NCBI GenBank assembly: GCA_024233495.1
Contig: JACKPM010000008.1
Location: 1 to 55,543, forward strand
Origin: Chlamydiales bacterium
GTDB lineage: Bacteria > Chlamydiota > Chlamydiia > Chlamydiales > JAAKFR01
Length of the DNA stretch: 55,543 bases
Direction: 5' to 3'
The notes beneath the pieces were generated by a model. The model searched no databases and was not told the origin of the DNA. It saw nothing but the letters and a program-made list of their open reading frames with translations. Within the stretch, counting starts at the first letter, position 1; each line of letters starts with the position of its first letter. The position numbers and the translations under genes were made by a program. Below are positions 40,482-47,918 of this stretch, piece by piece.

Positions 40482-42131
40482 TTAATGCCCAAAATTTGAA
40501 CCGATAGCTTTAAATAATTCGGAATTCTCAGAGTAGTCGATAGGTATTTCAATAAGCACAGGCCCATCGATATCAAAGGCTTGTTGTAAAACAGGTAATA
40601 AATCTTCTGAGTTATTGACTCTAAATCCATAAGCCCCAAAAGTCTCTGCAAATTTAACAAAGTCAATTTTTCCAAATTCAACAACAGTTTCTCTATGATA
40701 TTTCATAAGCTGCTGTTGCTTGACCATATCATACGATTGATCAACCCAAATACAATGAACTAATGGGATTTTCTCTCTTACAGCTGTTTCCAACTCCATG
40801 GCAGAGAAACAAAATCCCCCATCTCCTGATATGGAAATAACCTTTTGTGCTGGGCAAGCTAGCTTGGCAGCAATAGCCCAAGGCAAGGAAACTCCAAGAG
40901 TTTGCTGCCCATTGCTAAAAAGAAGTTGATGAGGACGAAAGCTATAAAAATATCGTGCAAGCCACATATAGTGGGTCCCTACATCACTGATGACGATAGT
41001 CTTTTCATCAATCGCTTGATGCAGGTCAGAAATAAATCTTAAAGGATGAACCTTGACTCCTTCAATTTTCTCCCCCTTTTTTTGTATTTCCATTAATTTC
41101 TCTTGCAAAGGCGCGACCTCTTTTTGATTGATCAACTCAGCTCTATCGGTCAAATGCATTGAAATTTGATCGAGGTTTTTTGCAATATCACCAATAACCT
41201 CGAGCGAAGGCACGTATGTCGCATGAATATTAGCTGGATGATAATCAATATGGATGAGTTTTTTGAGCGTACTCTTTACACCCCAAATCTCCGGGTCATA
41301 CTCTACAGGGTCAAAACCAACCGTTACAACCAGATCAGCATCTTCTAGTAGCTGGTCTCCAGGTTGATTTTTAAATAAACCCACTCTTCCAACAAAGCAG
41401 TCTAAAAGCTCCTTCGAAATCACTCCTGCTCCCTGGTAGGTATTGACCGCTGCAATATGAGTTTTGGACAGAAGAGAGTTGATCGCTTTTGTATTTTGAG
41501 GGCGGCTTGCTTCTAATCCAAAAAGAAATACCGGATTCTTAGCACTTCCAAGCCATTTAGCCGCCTGTTCAATCAAACAATCAGGCGCTCTTCCAACTTG
41601 AATGGAAGGCACCTTACCAAAAGGTTTTAGGTCTGTCTTTTCTATTAAGATATCTTGTGGAACGCTGATAAAAACAGCTCCAGAGCGAGGGGAGATTGCT
41701 GTGCGAAATGCATTTTCTAAAACTTCAGGGATATTTTCTACCATTAGAATTTCAGAGCTCTTTTTAGTAGCCACTTCAGTCAATCTTACATTGTCGACGC
41801 TTTGATGCGACTCTTTGAGTTTCATTGATCGAGGGACACTCCCGCCAATTGCAACTATGGGATCACCCTCTGTGGTCGCTGTTAAAAGTCCTGTAATCAA
41901 ATTTGAAACTCCTGGTCCCGATGTCACAAGAACCACTCCTGGCTTCCCTGTTAATCTGCCATACGATGCAGCCATAAAAGCGGCATTTTGCTCATGGTGA
42001 CAAAGAATCATTTTAATTGGAGTGTCGATCAAAGCATCAAAAAGAGCATCTATTTTTGCTCCAGGTATAGCAAAGATGTATTCTACTTCCTGCTGCACAA
42101 GACATTTAGCGAACAGTTGAGCTCCATTCAT
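40482..42131 (-). CDS. alsS: Acetolactate synthase, catabolic AlsS type
   Basis: 549 residues. FAIPGAKIDALFDALID, LCHHEQNAAFMAASYGRLTG with the thiamine-diphosphate Glu, and VLVTSGPGVSNLITGLLTA match Bacillus-type AlsS more than the biosynthetic IlvB. The ThDP-binding motif is SGDGGFCFSAMELETA, near residue 435. It condenses two pyruvate molecules to acetolactate. No small regulatory subunit is nearby, as expected for AlsS. It is 17 bp after a second gene on the same strand, and the pair is bounded by ssrA and its 3' copy. The DNA looks more AT-rich than the backbone, suggesting transfer. Confidence 0.88.
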   Translation of the reverse strand: MNGAQLFAKCLVQQEVEYIFAIPGAKIDALFDALIDTPIKMILCHHEQNAAFMAASYGRLTGKPGVVLVTSGPGVSNLITGLLTATTEGDPIVAIGGSVPRSMKLKESHQSVDNVRLTEVATKKSSEILMVENIPEVLENAFRTAISPRSGAVFISVPQDILIEKTDLKPFGKVPSIQVGRAPDCLIEQAAKWLGSAKNPVFLFGLEASRPQNTKAINSLLSKTHIAAVNTYQGAGVISKELLDCFVGRVGLFKNQPGDQLLEDADLVVTVGFDPVEYDPEIWGVKSTLKKLIHIDYHPANIHATYVPSLEVIGDIAKNLDQISMHLTDRAELINQKEVAPLQEKLMEIQKKGEKIEGVKVHPLRFISDLHQAIDEKTIVISDVGTHYMWLARYFYSFRPHQLLFSNGQQTLGVSLPWAIAAKLACPAQKVISISGDGGFCFSAMELETAVREKIPLVHCIWVDQSYDMVKQQQLMKYHRETVVEFGKIDFVKFAETFGAYGFRVNNSEDLLPVLQQAFDIDGPVLIEIPIDYSENSELFKAIGSNFGH

Positions 42132-42148
42132 CTTTTTTCCTTTTGTTT

Positions 42149-42943
42149 CTAAAGATAATTTTTTATACCGCCTACGGTATATATTTCTGCCTTTCCAGAA
42201 AGAATTTCAGTACCCTCTATAAAAAGATGAAGTGTTTGATCAACAATTGATGGAACAATCTCTTCGACTCTCTCTACTTTTTTCTTAAGAAGAATAACGT
42301 GAGCATGATGTACAAGATCAGAGCTTGTATCCATAGGGCTTTTATAAAGAACTGCTTTTAACTCATCATTGATTTTTTCATGTCCCTGAAAATCTGTCAT
42401 TGCACCCATTACAAATCCATAGACATTTTCAGCTCTTACTTCTGGGAAGGGGTAGTAGTTTTTTTTGTGAAGAAATATATTTTTTCCATCAATAGGTGCT
42501 TTGCCTATAGCAACTCCATGAAAAGTAGAGAAATGAAAAATCCCTCCGAATGCAAATGGATGCGATACCTGTGCATACAATTCATTATAAAAATCTATCA
42601 TCGATTTTGTTTCATTAATTTCTACTTCATGGCTTGCAAGAGCCTCTACAGGAACTATAAAAATCCCCCCGGTGGTGAATTCCTGCCCGCTAATTGTCTG
42701 CCCATACTCCAAAGAATTAGCATCTGTTGAGGTTGCGTAACAATACCCGTTTACAATTACCGATTCTCCAAGAGATGGAATAGATTTAGGGGTAGCCAGT
42801 TCAAATGCCATTTTAAAATCATTTGCATTATACCGCTTTGAGGTTACTTCTTGCGGGAGAACTGCGCGAATGACATCTACTACGCTTCCTATATGCCCTA
42901 GCTCAGATAGACCATGCCCTGTTTTGTGAAGCAGAAAAACCAT
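42149..42943 (-). CDS. Unknown protein encoded before alsS
   Basis: 264 residues, no signal peptide, no membrane helix. Recognisable blocks: PFAFGGIFHFSTFHGVAIG, NYYPFPEVRAENVYGFVMG, DLVHHAHVILLKKK and a Gly-rich GQTISGQEFTTGGIFI. I do not recognise the family securely. Being paired with AlsS, the obvious job would be acetolactate decarboxylation. A faint resemblance to acetolactate decarboxylase (ENV-G-V-G block, then an HxH) exists, but the spacing is poor, so this is speculation. It is first in a two-gene operon and shares the lower GC of alsS. Confidence 0.6.
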   Translation of the reverse strand: MVFLLHKTGHGLSELGHIGSVVDVIRAVLPQEVTSKRYNANDFKMAFELATPKSIPSLGESVIVNGYCYATSTDANSLEYGQTISGQEFTTGGIFIVPVEALASHEVEINETKSMIDFYNELYAQVSHPFAFGGIFHFSTFHGVAIGKAPIDGKNIFLHKKNYYPFPEVRAENVYGFVMGAMTDFQGHEKINDELKAVLYKSPMDTSSDLVHHAHVILLKKKVERVEEIVPSIVDQTLHLFIEGTEILSGKAEIYTVGGIKNYL

Positions 42944-43138
42944 ATAACCTCTTTTGATTTAAGAAGAGTATAAATAATAACCTTAATAAGGCTTTCATCA
43001 AATCTTCTTAAAATAATTCATTTTTATTTCTATCATTCTCCTATTTATTTTGTCAATAAATTATTCTAATAGCCCAAATTGAGATCTGTTATTTCTGTCA
43101 GTTTTTTTTATTTTGTTATCTTTATAGTCAAGTCAGTT
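42944..43138. other. AT-rich non-coding end of the ssrA island
   Basis: Strongly AT-rich, without an open frame. It ends with TATAGTCAAGTCAGTTG (43123-43139), the first bases of MITE-2, cut off where the ssrA 3' copy begins. It presumably holds the promoter of the alsS operon. Confidence 0.5.
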
Positions 43139-43188
43139 GCTAATATGGAGTTTATCAAAGATGGGAGTTCGATTCTCCCCATCTCTAT
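43139..43188 (+). repeat. Second copy of the ssrA 3' end (attR-like)
   Basis: 47 of 50 bases match 40276-40325, including the intact T arm GGGAGTTCGATTCTCCC. It has no tmRNA body before it. It is preceded by a 17-bp MITE-2 stub and followed by TTTCAACGGGCTATTTTACA. Confidence 0.82.
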
Positions 43189-43293
43189 TTCAACGGGCTA
43201 TTTTACACAAACCCGACATTGTTAAATAAGTCGAATTTTGAGGGCCTTTTGGCTAATTTTGCCCCGATTGAATGCTGGGAGGGTTCGACAACC
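43185..43293 (+). repeat. Direct repeat copy 1 flanking the DUF1697 gene
   Basis: ATTTCAACGGGCTATTTTAC through AATAAGTCG, GCCTTTTGGCT and GGGAGGGTTCGACAAC recurs at 44043-44151 in the same orientation with few changes. Part of it, AATAAGTC plus GGAGGGTTCGACAACC, matches the left end of the decayed IS at 15857, so it is IS-end DNA. Confidence 0.8.
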
Positions 43294-43399
43294 TCCTTGA
43301 TGCCTATTTGTAGTGACAAATGGTCTTTGGGGGAAGGTTGGCAACTTTATTGCTACTTGATAATTCACAACGACCTCCTATAAAATAAATACCCTAAAC

Positions 43400-44014
43400 C
43401 TACTGTGGGGGAATTTCGGAACATATTTTCAATAATTTGAATACAGTATTCCAGTTGCGCGCAGTTGCCTTGATTCCAAGCAAGACTTCTATTTTAGCTG
43501 CTAACTTTGAACGACCAATCCCATCCGGAGCATGAAGATAGAAAACCCGGTCAATTATCTGAAAGGACTCATTAGCGGATTTTAATTTATTCAACTTTTC
43601 TATGTTAAAATGTTTTGGTAAGCAGTCCAGAAAATAGAGATGAAGGGATTTTGGATGGTTTTCTGCTTGAGGAAATGGATTCGCATTCACTGATTGCTCA
43701 AGCTGCTTGCTATCTATAATGAGAATATCTGGGTGAAAACCATAATGATCTTGGATCGCTTGACCTATGATTTTTGAAAACTTCTTCGCTTTAGAATGAG
43801 AACCCTGAAATAACACGTTCCCACTTTGGATATAAGTCCGGATTCCGGTGTATCCATTCTCTTCGATGATCTTAATTAATGATTTCATAGAAATTTTGTT
43901 TTTTCCACCAACATTTATTCCACGAAATAAAGCAACGTATACTGACAACTCTAAAACCTTCTTGTGATTGACTGACTCAAAAAAAGAGTAGTCAATTTTT
44001 CTAGTTTCCTCCAA
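43400..44014 (-). CDS. DUF1697-family protein
   Basis: 204 residues. VYVALFRGINVGGKNKISM, GYTGIRTYIQSGNVLFQ and a C-terminal RNWNTVFKLL are the DUF1697 signatures (family normally about 175-185 residues). Its biochemical role is not established. The start at 44014 is TTG with GGAGG-like context inside it; an internal start nearer LELSVYVALF would give the usual length. The gene is AT-rich and lies between two direct repeats of IS-end DNA, so it looks acquired. Confidence 0.8.
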   Translation of the reverse strand: MEETRKIDYSFFESVNHKKVLELSVYVALFRGINVGGKNKISMKSLIKIIEENGYTGIRTYIQSGNVLFQGSHSKAKKFSKIIGQAIQDHYGFHPDILIIDSKQLEQSVNANPFPQAENHPKSLHLYFLDCLPKHFNIEKLNKLKSANESFQIIDRVFYLHAPDGIGRSKLAAKIEVLLGIKATARNWNTVFKLLKICSEIPPQ

Positions 44015-44042
44015 TCAAAAGTTCTGAATGCGTCTCTCCACC

Positions 44043-44151
44043 TCCATTTCAACGGGCTATTTTACACAAACCCGGCATTGTTAAATAAGTCGAGTTTTGA
44101 GAGCCTTTTGGCTGATTTTGCCCCTATTGAATGCTGGGAGGGTTCGACAAC
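44043..44151 (+). repeat. Direct repeat copy 2 flanking the DUF1697 gene
   Basis: Second copy of 43185-43293. The bases before it, TCTCCACCTCCATTT, resemble the last bases of the ssrA 3' copy (TCTCCCCATCTCTATTT), so the repeat unit may include a worn attachment site. Confidence 0.75.
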
Positions 44152-44658
44152 TTGGGCAATCCTTTGGAGGGTTCGACAACCTCCTCGATGCCTATTTTGT
44201 AAGGACAAAGCTCGTAGTGGACAACAAATCTCGTCGGAAGTCGCCGTCGACACCTAAATAGTAGGGGCAGTGTCTTTCGCAGATTGATGATCTCCTCAGA
44301 AGCCGGCACTCGAGATCGGTCAACTTGGAGCAAAATCCCCAAAGGTGATTGTTATCCAATTGTTTGGATAAATCTATTGATTTCCCATAAAACCAGTGTT
44401 TATAAATATCATTTTGCATCCATTTCTAAAAACTTGCCCATTTCAGACTTTGGAAACACAGCCCACAAACCCCACTTCTGCCTACCCCCTTTAGGTATGT
44501 TGGCCCCCCCCTGTGGAGCTGAGCTTTCTCTAAGAGTTGGGAACATTGCATTTTTTGTGCTGCAAAAAGCTCTCGAAATTCAACATAACCTTTTTCTTGC
44601 AAGACAACCTCTATTTCTTTAAAATATATCTAAACTATAGAACCTGAGAGAGTATTGC
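44152..44658. other. IS remnants, no gene
   Basis: Contains another GGAGGGTTCGACAACC, the segment TCTCGTCGGAAGTCGCC shared with the IS at 15857, and GACTTTGGAAACACAGCCC shared with 17281-17299. Frames are short and unconvincing. A GC-run GGCCCCCCCCTG near 44501 is unexplained. Confidence 0.6.
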
Positions 44659-45438
44659 ATGCATTGTGAAAAAATAGTTGGCGCTATGCCCCCTTCCACC
44701 TCTGAAAGAAAAGAGCCAAGCCGCGCTTTTAAAATTACTTTGATCGCTCTTGCTATTTTGGGTATTGGCGGTATTGTGTCCGGTTGTCTAGGGAGTCTTG
44801 GAGCGAGCTCTGAAGTTCTCCAAGCACTCGGCCAGAAGGGTTGCATTGCAGTAACGGCAATCAGCAGCGGTATAGTTCTTGCGGTGGCTCTCGCCTTCTT
44901 AAAAGCTAGATACACTCCCAAAGCAAGTGAAGAGAAAGCCTCTTCTGCTATTTACGCAGCTGCCCCTTCTTCCTCTACTGCTGCCCCTGCTAATGCAGCC
45001 GCTGCTTCTGCTGCTGCTGAGGCAGCCATTTCTTCTGCTTCTGCTGGTGCTCCTGCTGAGGCAGCCGCTTCTTCCTCTTCTGCTAACCCTACGCGCAGAG
45101 CGGATCTAGAAGACAGAGCGAAGTATCCGGAGCAACGGGATGTATGGGACCAGTTAAAGCCGGGTGAATATGCATGTTTTGAGGCCCCTAGTTCAGGTGG
45201 CGGCTTTTTAAGCATGATGTCCAGAATATTCACAACTAGTCCCCAGCGGTTGATTATCTTTAAAACTTTCAGCGGTCTCGAATTCTCTTTCCCAATCAAG
45301 ACAGCAGAAGAAATCGAACGGGCGCCAGACGGTGACTATTTTTTACAATTTGATTTTTATAATAAATATTTCAGGCATGTGGTAAAGGAGCAAGGCAAAG
45401 TCTCACCTTCCAAGCCTTTCGAGGACGCTTTTGTTTAG
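44659..45438 (+). CDS. Inc-like protein with Ala/Ser-rich linker
   Basis: 259 residues. ITLIALAILGIGGIVSGCLG and QALGQKGCIAVTAISSGIV form the hydrophobic pair shared with the genes at 31224 and 33974. A low-complexity linker of Ala and Ser (residues about 95-150) follows, then a soluble domain of about 110 residues: QLKPGEYACFEAPSS, PQRLIIFKTFSGLEFSFP, GDYFLQFDFYNKYFRHV. No enzyme motif. It lies in the accessory region, separated from its paralogues by ileS and the ssrA island, so the family has spread or the block was split. Confidence 0.68.
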   Translation: MHCEKIVGAMPPSTSERKEPSRAFKITLIALAILGIGGIVSGCLGSLGASSEVLQALGQKGCIAVTAISSGIVLAVALAFLKARYTPKASEEKASSAIYAAAPSSSTAAPANAAAASAAAEAAISSASAGAPAEAAASSSSANPTRRADLEDRAKYPEQRDVWDQLKPGEYACFEAPSSGGGFLSMMSRIFTTSPQRLIIFKTFSGLEFSFPIKTAEEIERAPDGDYFLQFDFYNKYFRHVVKEQGKVSPSKPFEDAFV

Positions 45439-46077
45439 TGGTTTGATTTGACTTATGCGCGATTAGAGTACAATGCCTGTCAAAAGTGGGGTTTGCGCAA
45501 ACTATCTCCGCTGAAATGGAAGCGCTCGCTGCTGCCTCTGTTATTCCCCTAACGCTCTATCTCGCTTACATCAATGTCACTGTGAGTTACGACGTGGATA
45601 AACGACAGCGAGCTTTTTAGATAGTCCGCTCAGAAAAAGCAATCTACTTATTGAAAGTCAATGATTTATATCATAAATGTTAAATTCAAATTTGCAAGAT
45701 AGCTTCATGCCCCTTGCACTTGCTCGCGCACCCTTGGAGGGAGAAACGATGATTTTGGCTACGCCGTCAAACTCACGCTTGGAGAATCTAGATGGTGTCG
45801 TCAAATTTTCTCCTTTGTGAGGCGAGAAATTTTCTAGGCAAAATGCGCAATCGAAAGCGAAGGGAGTAGCCAAAGCGCTACTTCCGAGGTTGCGAGGGCG
45901 CATTTTGGCAGAAAAGATCCAGCTGACAAAGGAGAAAATTTGACGACACCATCTAAACCCCTTGCGAGTTTATGCGATGAAAAATAGCAATCACTGCAGG
46001 GAAAAGCGCGTTTTACACCGAGGGGACTTTTTCAGGAACGACTAGATAGTGGTTTAAAAAATGTTCAGTGACACACC
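45439..46077. other. Non-coding stretch with a gene fragment and MITE-1 copy C
   Basis: 45486-45620 on the plus strand reads FAQTISAEMEALAAASVIP then LYLAYINVTVSYDVDKRQ and stops. It looks like a piece of a real protein but has no good start. The MITE-1 copy occupies 45791-45953. Nothing else is supported. Confidence 0.4.
45791..45953 (+). mobile_element. MITE-1 copy C (full length)
   Basis: 163 bp, TA at 45789-45790 and 45954-45955. Same orientation as copy A, with changes such as GAGAAATT for GAGAGATT and CCAGCTG for CCGGCTG. Confidence 0.88.
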
Positions 46078-47190
46078 CTACCCTGTCGGAGAAAGTGGGG
46101 TGGAGGGCTCGTGGAGCAACAAACATTGCAGCCAAGGAACAAGTGTAGAATTCTGCTCTTTTGCATAGTGAAGAGCTGCCCGCACTAATTCCCTTTTGTG
46201 AGTAGAGCGTTCAAACATGAGGGCGCACGCAAGTTGATCCTCTCTTAGAATAGCATCAAAAGCTTCATTCCATAAAATAGCTTCCTTCTCATCAATTTCT
46301 CCCGATAAATAGTAGAGAAAATAGATCCGTTGTCGAATTTGATGCAAAAGTATTGCCGGTTTCTTACAGTGCCTGATTAAATTCATGTATTCAATCACCT
46401 CTTCCTGCCTTCGATTAGGCGAAAAAGGGAAACCTAGAAAAAAGTAGCGGCAATCAGCTTGATCATAGAAAGCGAAAGCCTCTTTGCGTGTGATTACTTT
46501 ACGATCGAGAAGATGCATCAGAGCTGAGGGAGTTTGAAAAAGATAGCGAACTTTGCAGGTGAGATCTTCAAGTTCCAATGTTTTTTTCCACCCAAGTTCT
46601 TTTGGCCCTCTATTTTTTAATTCCTGAATCCGTTTGACGCATTTTTCTAAGGGGGATGCGGAAAAGAAATGAGACATAGCCTCCAAACGGTACTCTTGAT
46701 GAAAGTAGATTTTGACAGAGTGATTCATACCATAGTGGATCGTTAGCATATCGTCTTGTGCAATGTCTTCTAGCGCTACGAAGATGACTCTTAGAGGAAT
46801 TCCTCTTACATGGTAAAGGTGGAAGGCCCCAAGATTTGGGAAGCCGTCTTCTACCATCCCCCCAAAATTGCGAAAGTGCAACCCGTTGATCGGACCCCAC
46901 TGGTAGCTTGACGACAGGGCAGGGAGATGCGACCACTCCCCTAAATACTCTGTGACCACCTCTCCTTTTGGAATATCCACAGCTGCATGCACAGAGTGCT
47001 GCCCTGGGGAAGGCCCTGGCCGCAGATAGAGTTTTGGAGAGCGCTTAAGGTAGGAAAAATAGGGAGAGAGAAGAAGATCCATTAACTCACTCTCTGCACG
47101 GCAATGAGAAAAAGGGGTGAAAATATCTGCTCCCTCAGCAACACGCATTTGCGTGATCCACTCAGCTCCTGTTAAATCAAAAAATGACAT
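46078..47190 (-). CDS. SET-domain-like protein (possible lysine methyltransferase)
   Basis: 370 residues. An N-terminal half carries a SET-like arrangement: HAAVDIPKGEVVTEYLGEW near residue 90, then GLHFRNFGGMVEDGFPN, and IFVALEDIAQDDMLTIHYG near residue 160. These correspond to the G-E-x-(I/V)-xEYxGE strand and the final DELTxDYG motif of SET domains. The usual NHSCxPN segment is not obvious. The C-terminal 180 residues are helical, as in Rubisco-methyltransferase-type SET proteins. Chlamydiae carry a secreted SET methyltransferase (NUE, CT737), but this is a different, lineage-specific gene. No signal peptide. Target unknown; catalytic competence is uncertain. Confidence 0.68.
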   Translation of the reverse strand: MSFFDLTGAEWITQMRVAEGADIFTPFSHCRAESELMDLLLSPYFSYLKRSPKLYLRPGPSPGQHSVHAAVDIPKGEVVTEYLGEWSHLPALSSSYQWGPINGLHFRNFGGMVEDGFPNLGAFHLYHVRGIPLRVIFVALEDIAQDDMLTIHYGMNHSVKIYFHQEYRLEAMSHFFSASPLEKCVKRIQELKNRGPKELGWKKTLELEDLTCKVRYLFQTPSALMHLLDRKVITRKEAFAFYDQADCRYFFLGFPFSPNRRQEEVIEYMNLIRHCKKPAILLHQIRQRIYFLYYLSGEIDEKEAILWNEAFDAILREDQLACALMFERSTHKRELVRAALHYAKEQNSTLVPWLQCLLLHEPSTPLSPTG

Positions 47191-47249
47191 TTGGGTAATT
47201 ATTTACTAAAACACATAACCTTCTGTCAAGGCAATGGTTGCATTCCAAA

Positions 47250-47438
47250 TCATCTATTCCTTTTTTCTATCTTAAAGTCAGTTCCGTATCCATTCACAAG
47301 GAGGCGGTGGCGCGTTTTTAGGCGAATTTTTGCCAAACCTGCTACTCCCCACACATCTTCTTTAATAGGGTTTGTCACTTTTGACAGAGCAACTTTCACG
47401 CTAAAATAATCCACTTCGGGGCAATCGAGGTCAGCCAT
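47250..47438 (-). CDS. Possible small protein or gene fragment
   Basis: 62 residues from an ATG at 47438, beginning MADLDCPEVDYFSVKVALSK and ending LLVNGYGTDFKIEKRNR. The composition looks coding and codon use is like the neighbours, but there is no strong Shine-Dalgarno and no family. It could be the end of a lost gene. Confidence 0.3.
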   Translation of the reverse strand: MADLDCPEVDYFSVKVALSKVTNPIKEDVWGVAGLAKIRLKTRHRLLVNGYGTDFKIEKRNR

Positions 47439-47450
47439 AGTTTTGAGCAA

Positions 47451-47918
47451 GACCCCAACTGAAACATTCGGTTTATTTTCGTGATCTTCAGGGATCTTTC
47501 CCGATCTTTCTGTGCTTTTCTCCTTGAAAAGGGCTCAAGGCCCTTTCCTACGGAAAAAATCCCAAAAATCTTCAAGAAATCTCCTCTGAATCTAGATGGT
47601 GTCGTCAAATTTTCTCCTTTGTGAGGCGAGAGATTTTCTAGGCAAAATGCGCAATCGAAAGCGAAGGGAGTAGCCAAAGCGCTACTTCCGAGGTTGCGAA
47701 GGCGCATTTTGGCAGAAAAGATCCGGCTGACAAAGGAGAAAATTTGACGACACCATCTAACGAAAAAACCTCAATTTCGGGTTTTTAAGGGTGTTTCTCA
47801 GCCTAAAAAGGCACCCCTGGTGGTTAAGAATGTAATAAACTTAATTTACTTGCATGTTTTCAGCAAGGGAAATGAGATGGAGATATCTTTCATTGTTTGA
47901 ATATGGTAAACTCTTGCC
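47451..47918. other. Intergenic region with MITE-1 copy D
   Basis: Besides the MITE at 47595-47757 it has a hairpin AAAGGGC/GCCCTTT near 47527-47545 without a clear T-run on either side. The promoter of the DEAD-box gene is presumably within 47760-47918. Confidence 0.45.
47595..47757 (+). mobile_element. MITE-1 copy D (full length)
   Basis: 163 bp, flanked by TA at 47593-47594 and 47758-47759. Nearly identical to copy A. Confidence 0.88.

Noticed and set aside
43150..43188. tRNA or second tmRNA gene at the ssrA 3' copy
   Set aside because: Only the T arm and acceptor strand are present; there is no D arm, anticodon arm or 5' acceptor strand nearby.
47520..47550. Rho-independent terminator at the AAAGGGC/GCCCTTT hairpin
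   Set aside because: No T-run follows on either strand at the required distance, and no gene end is adjacent.
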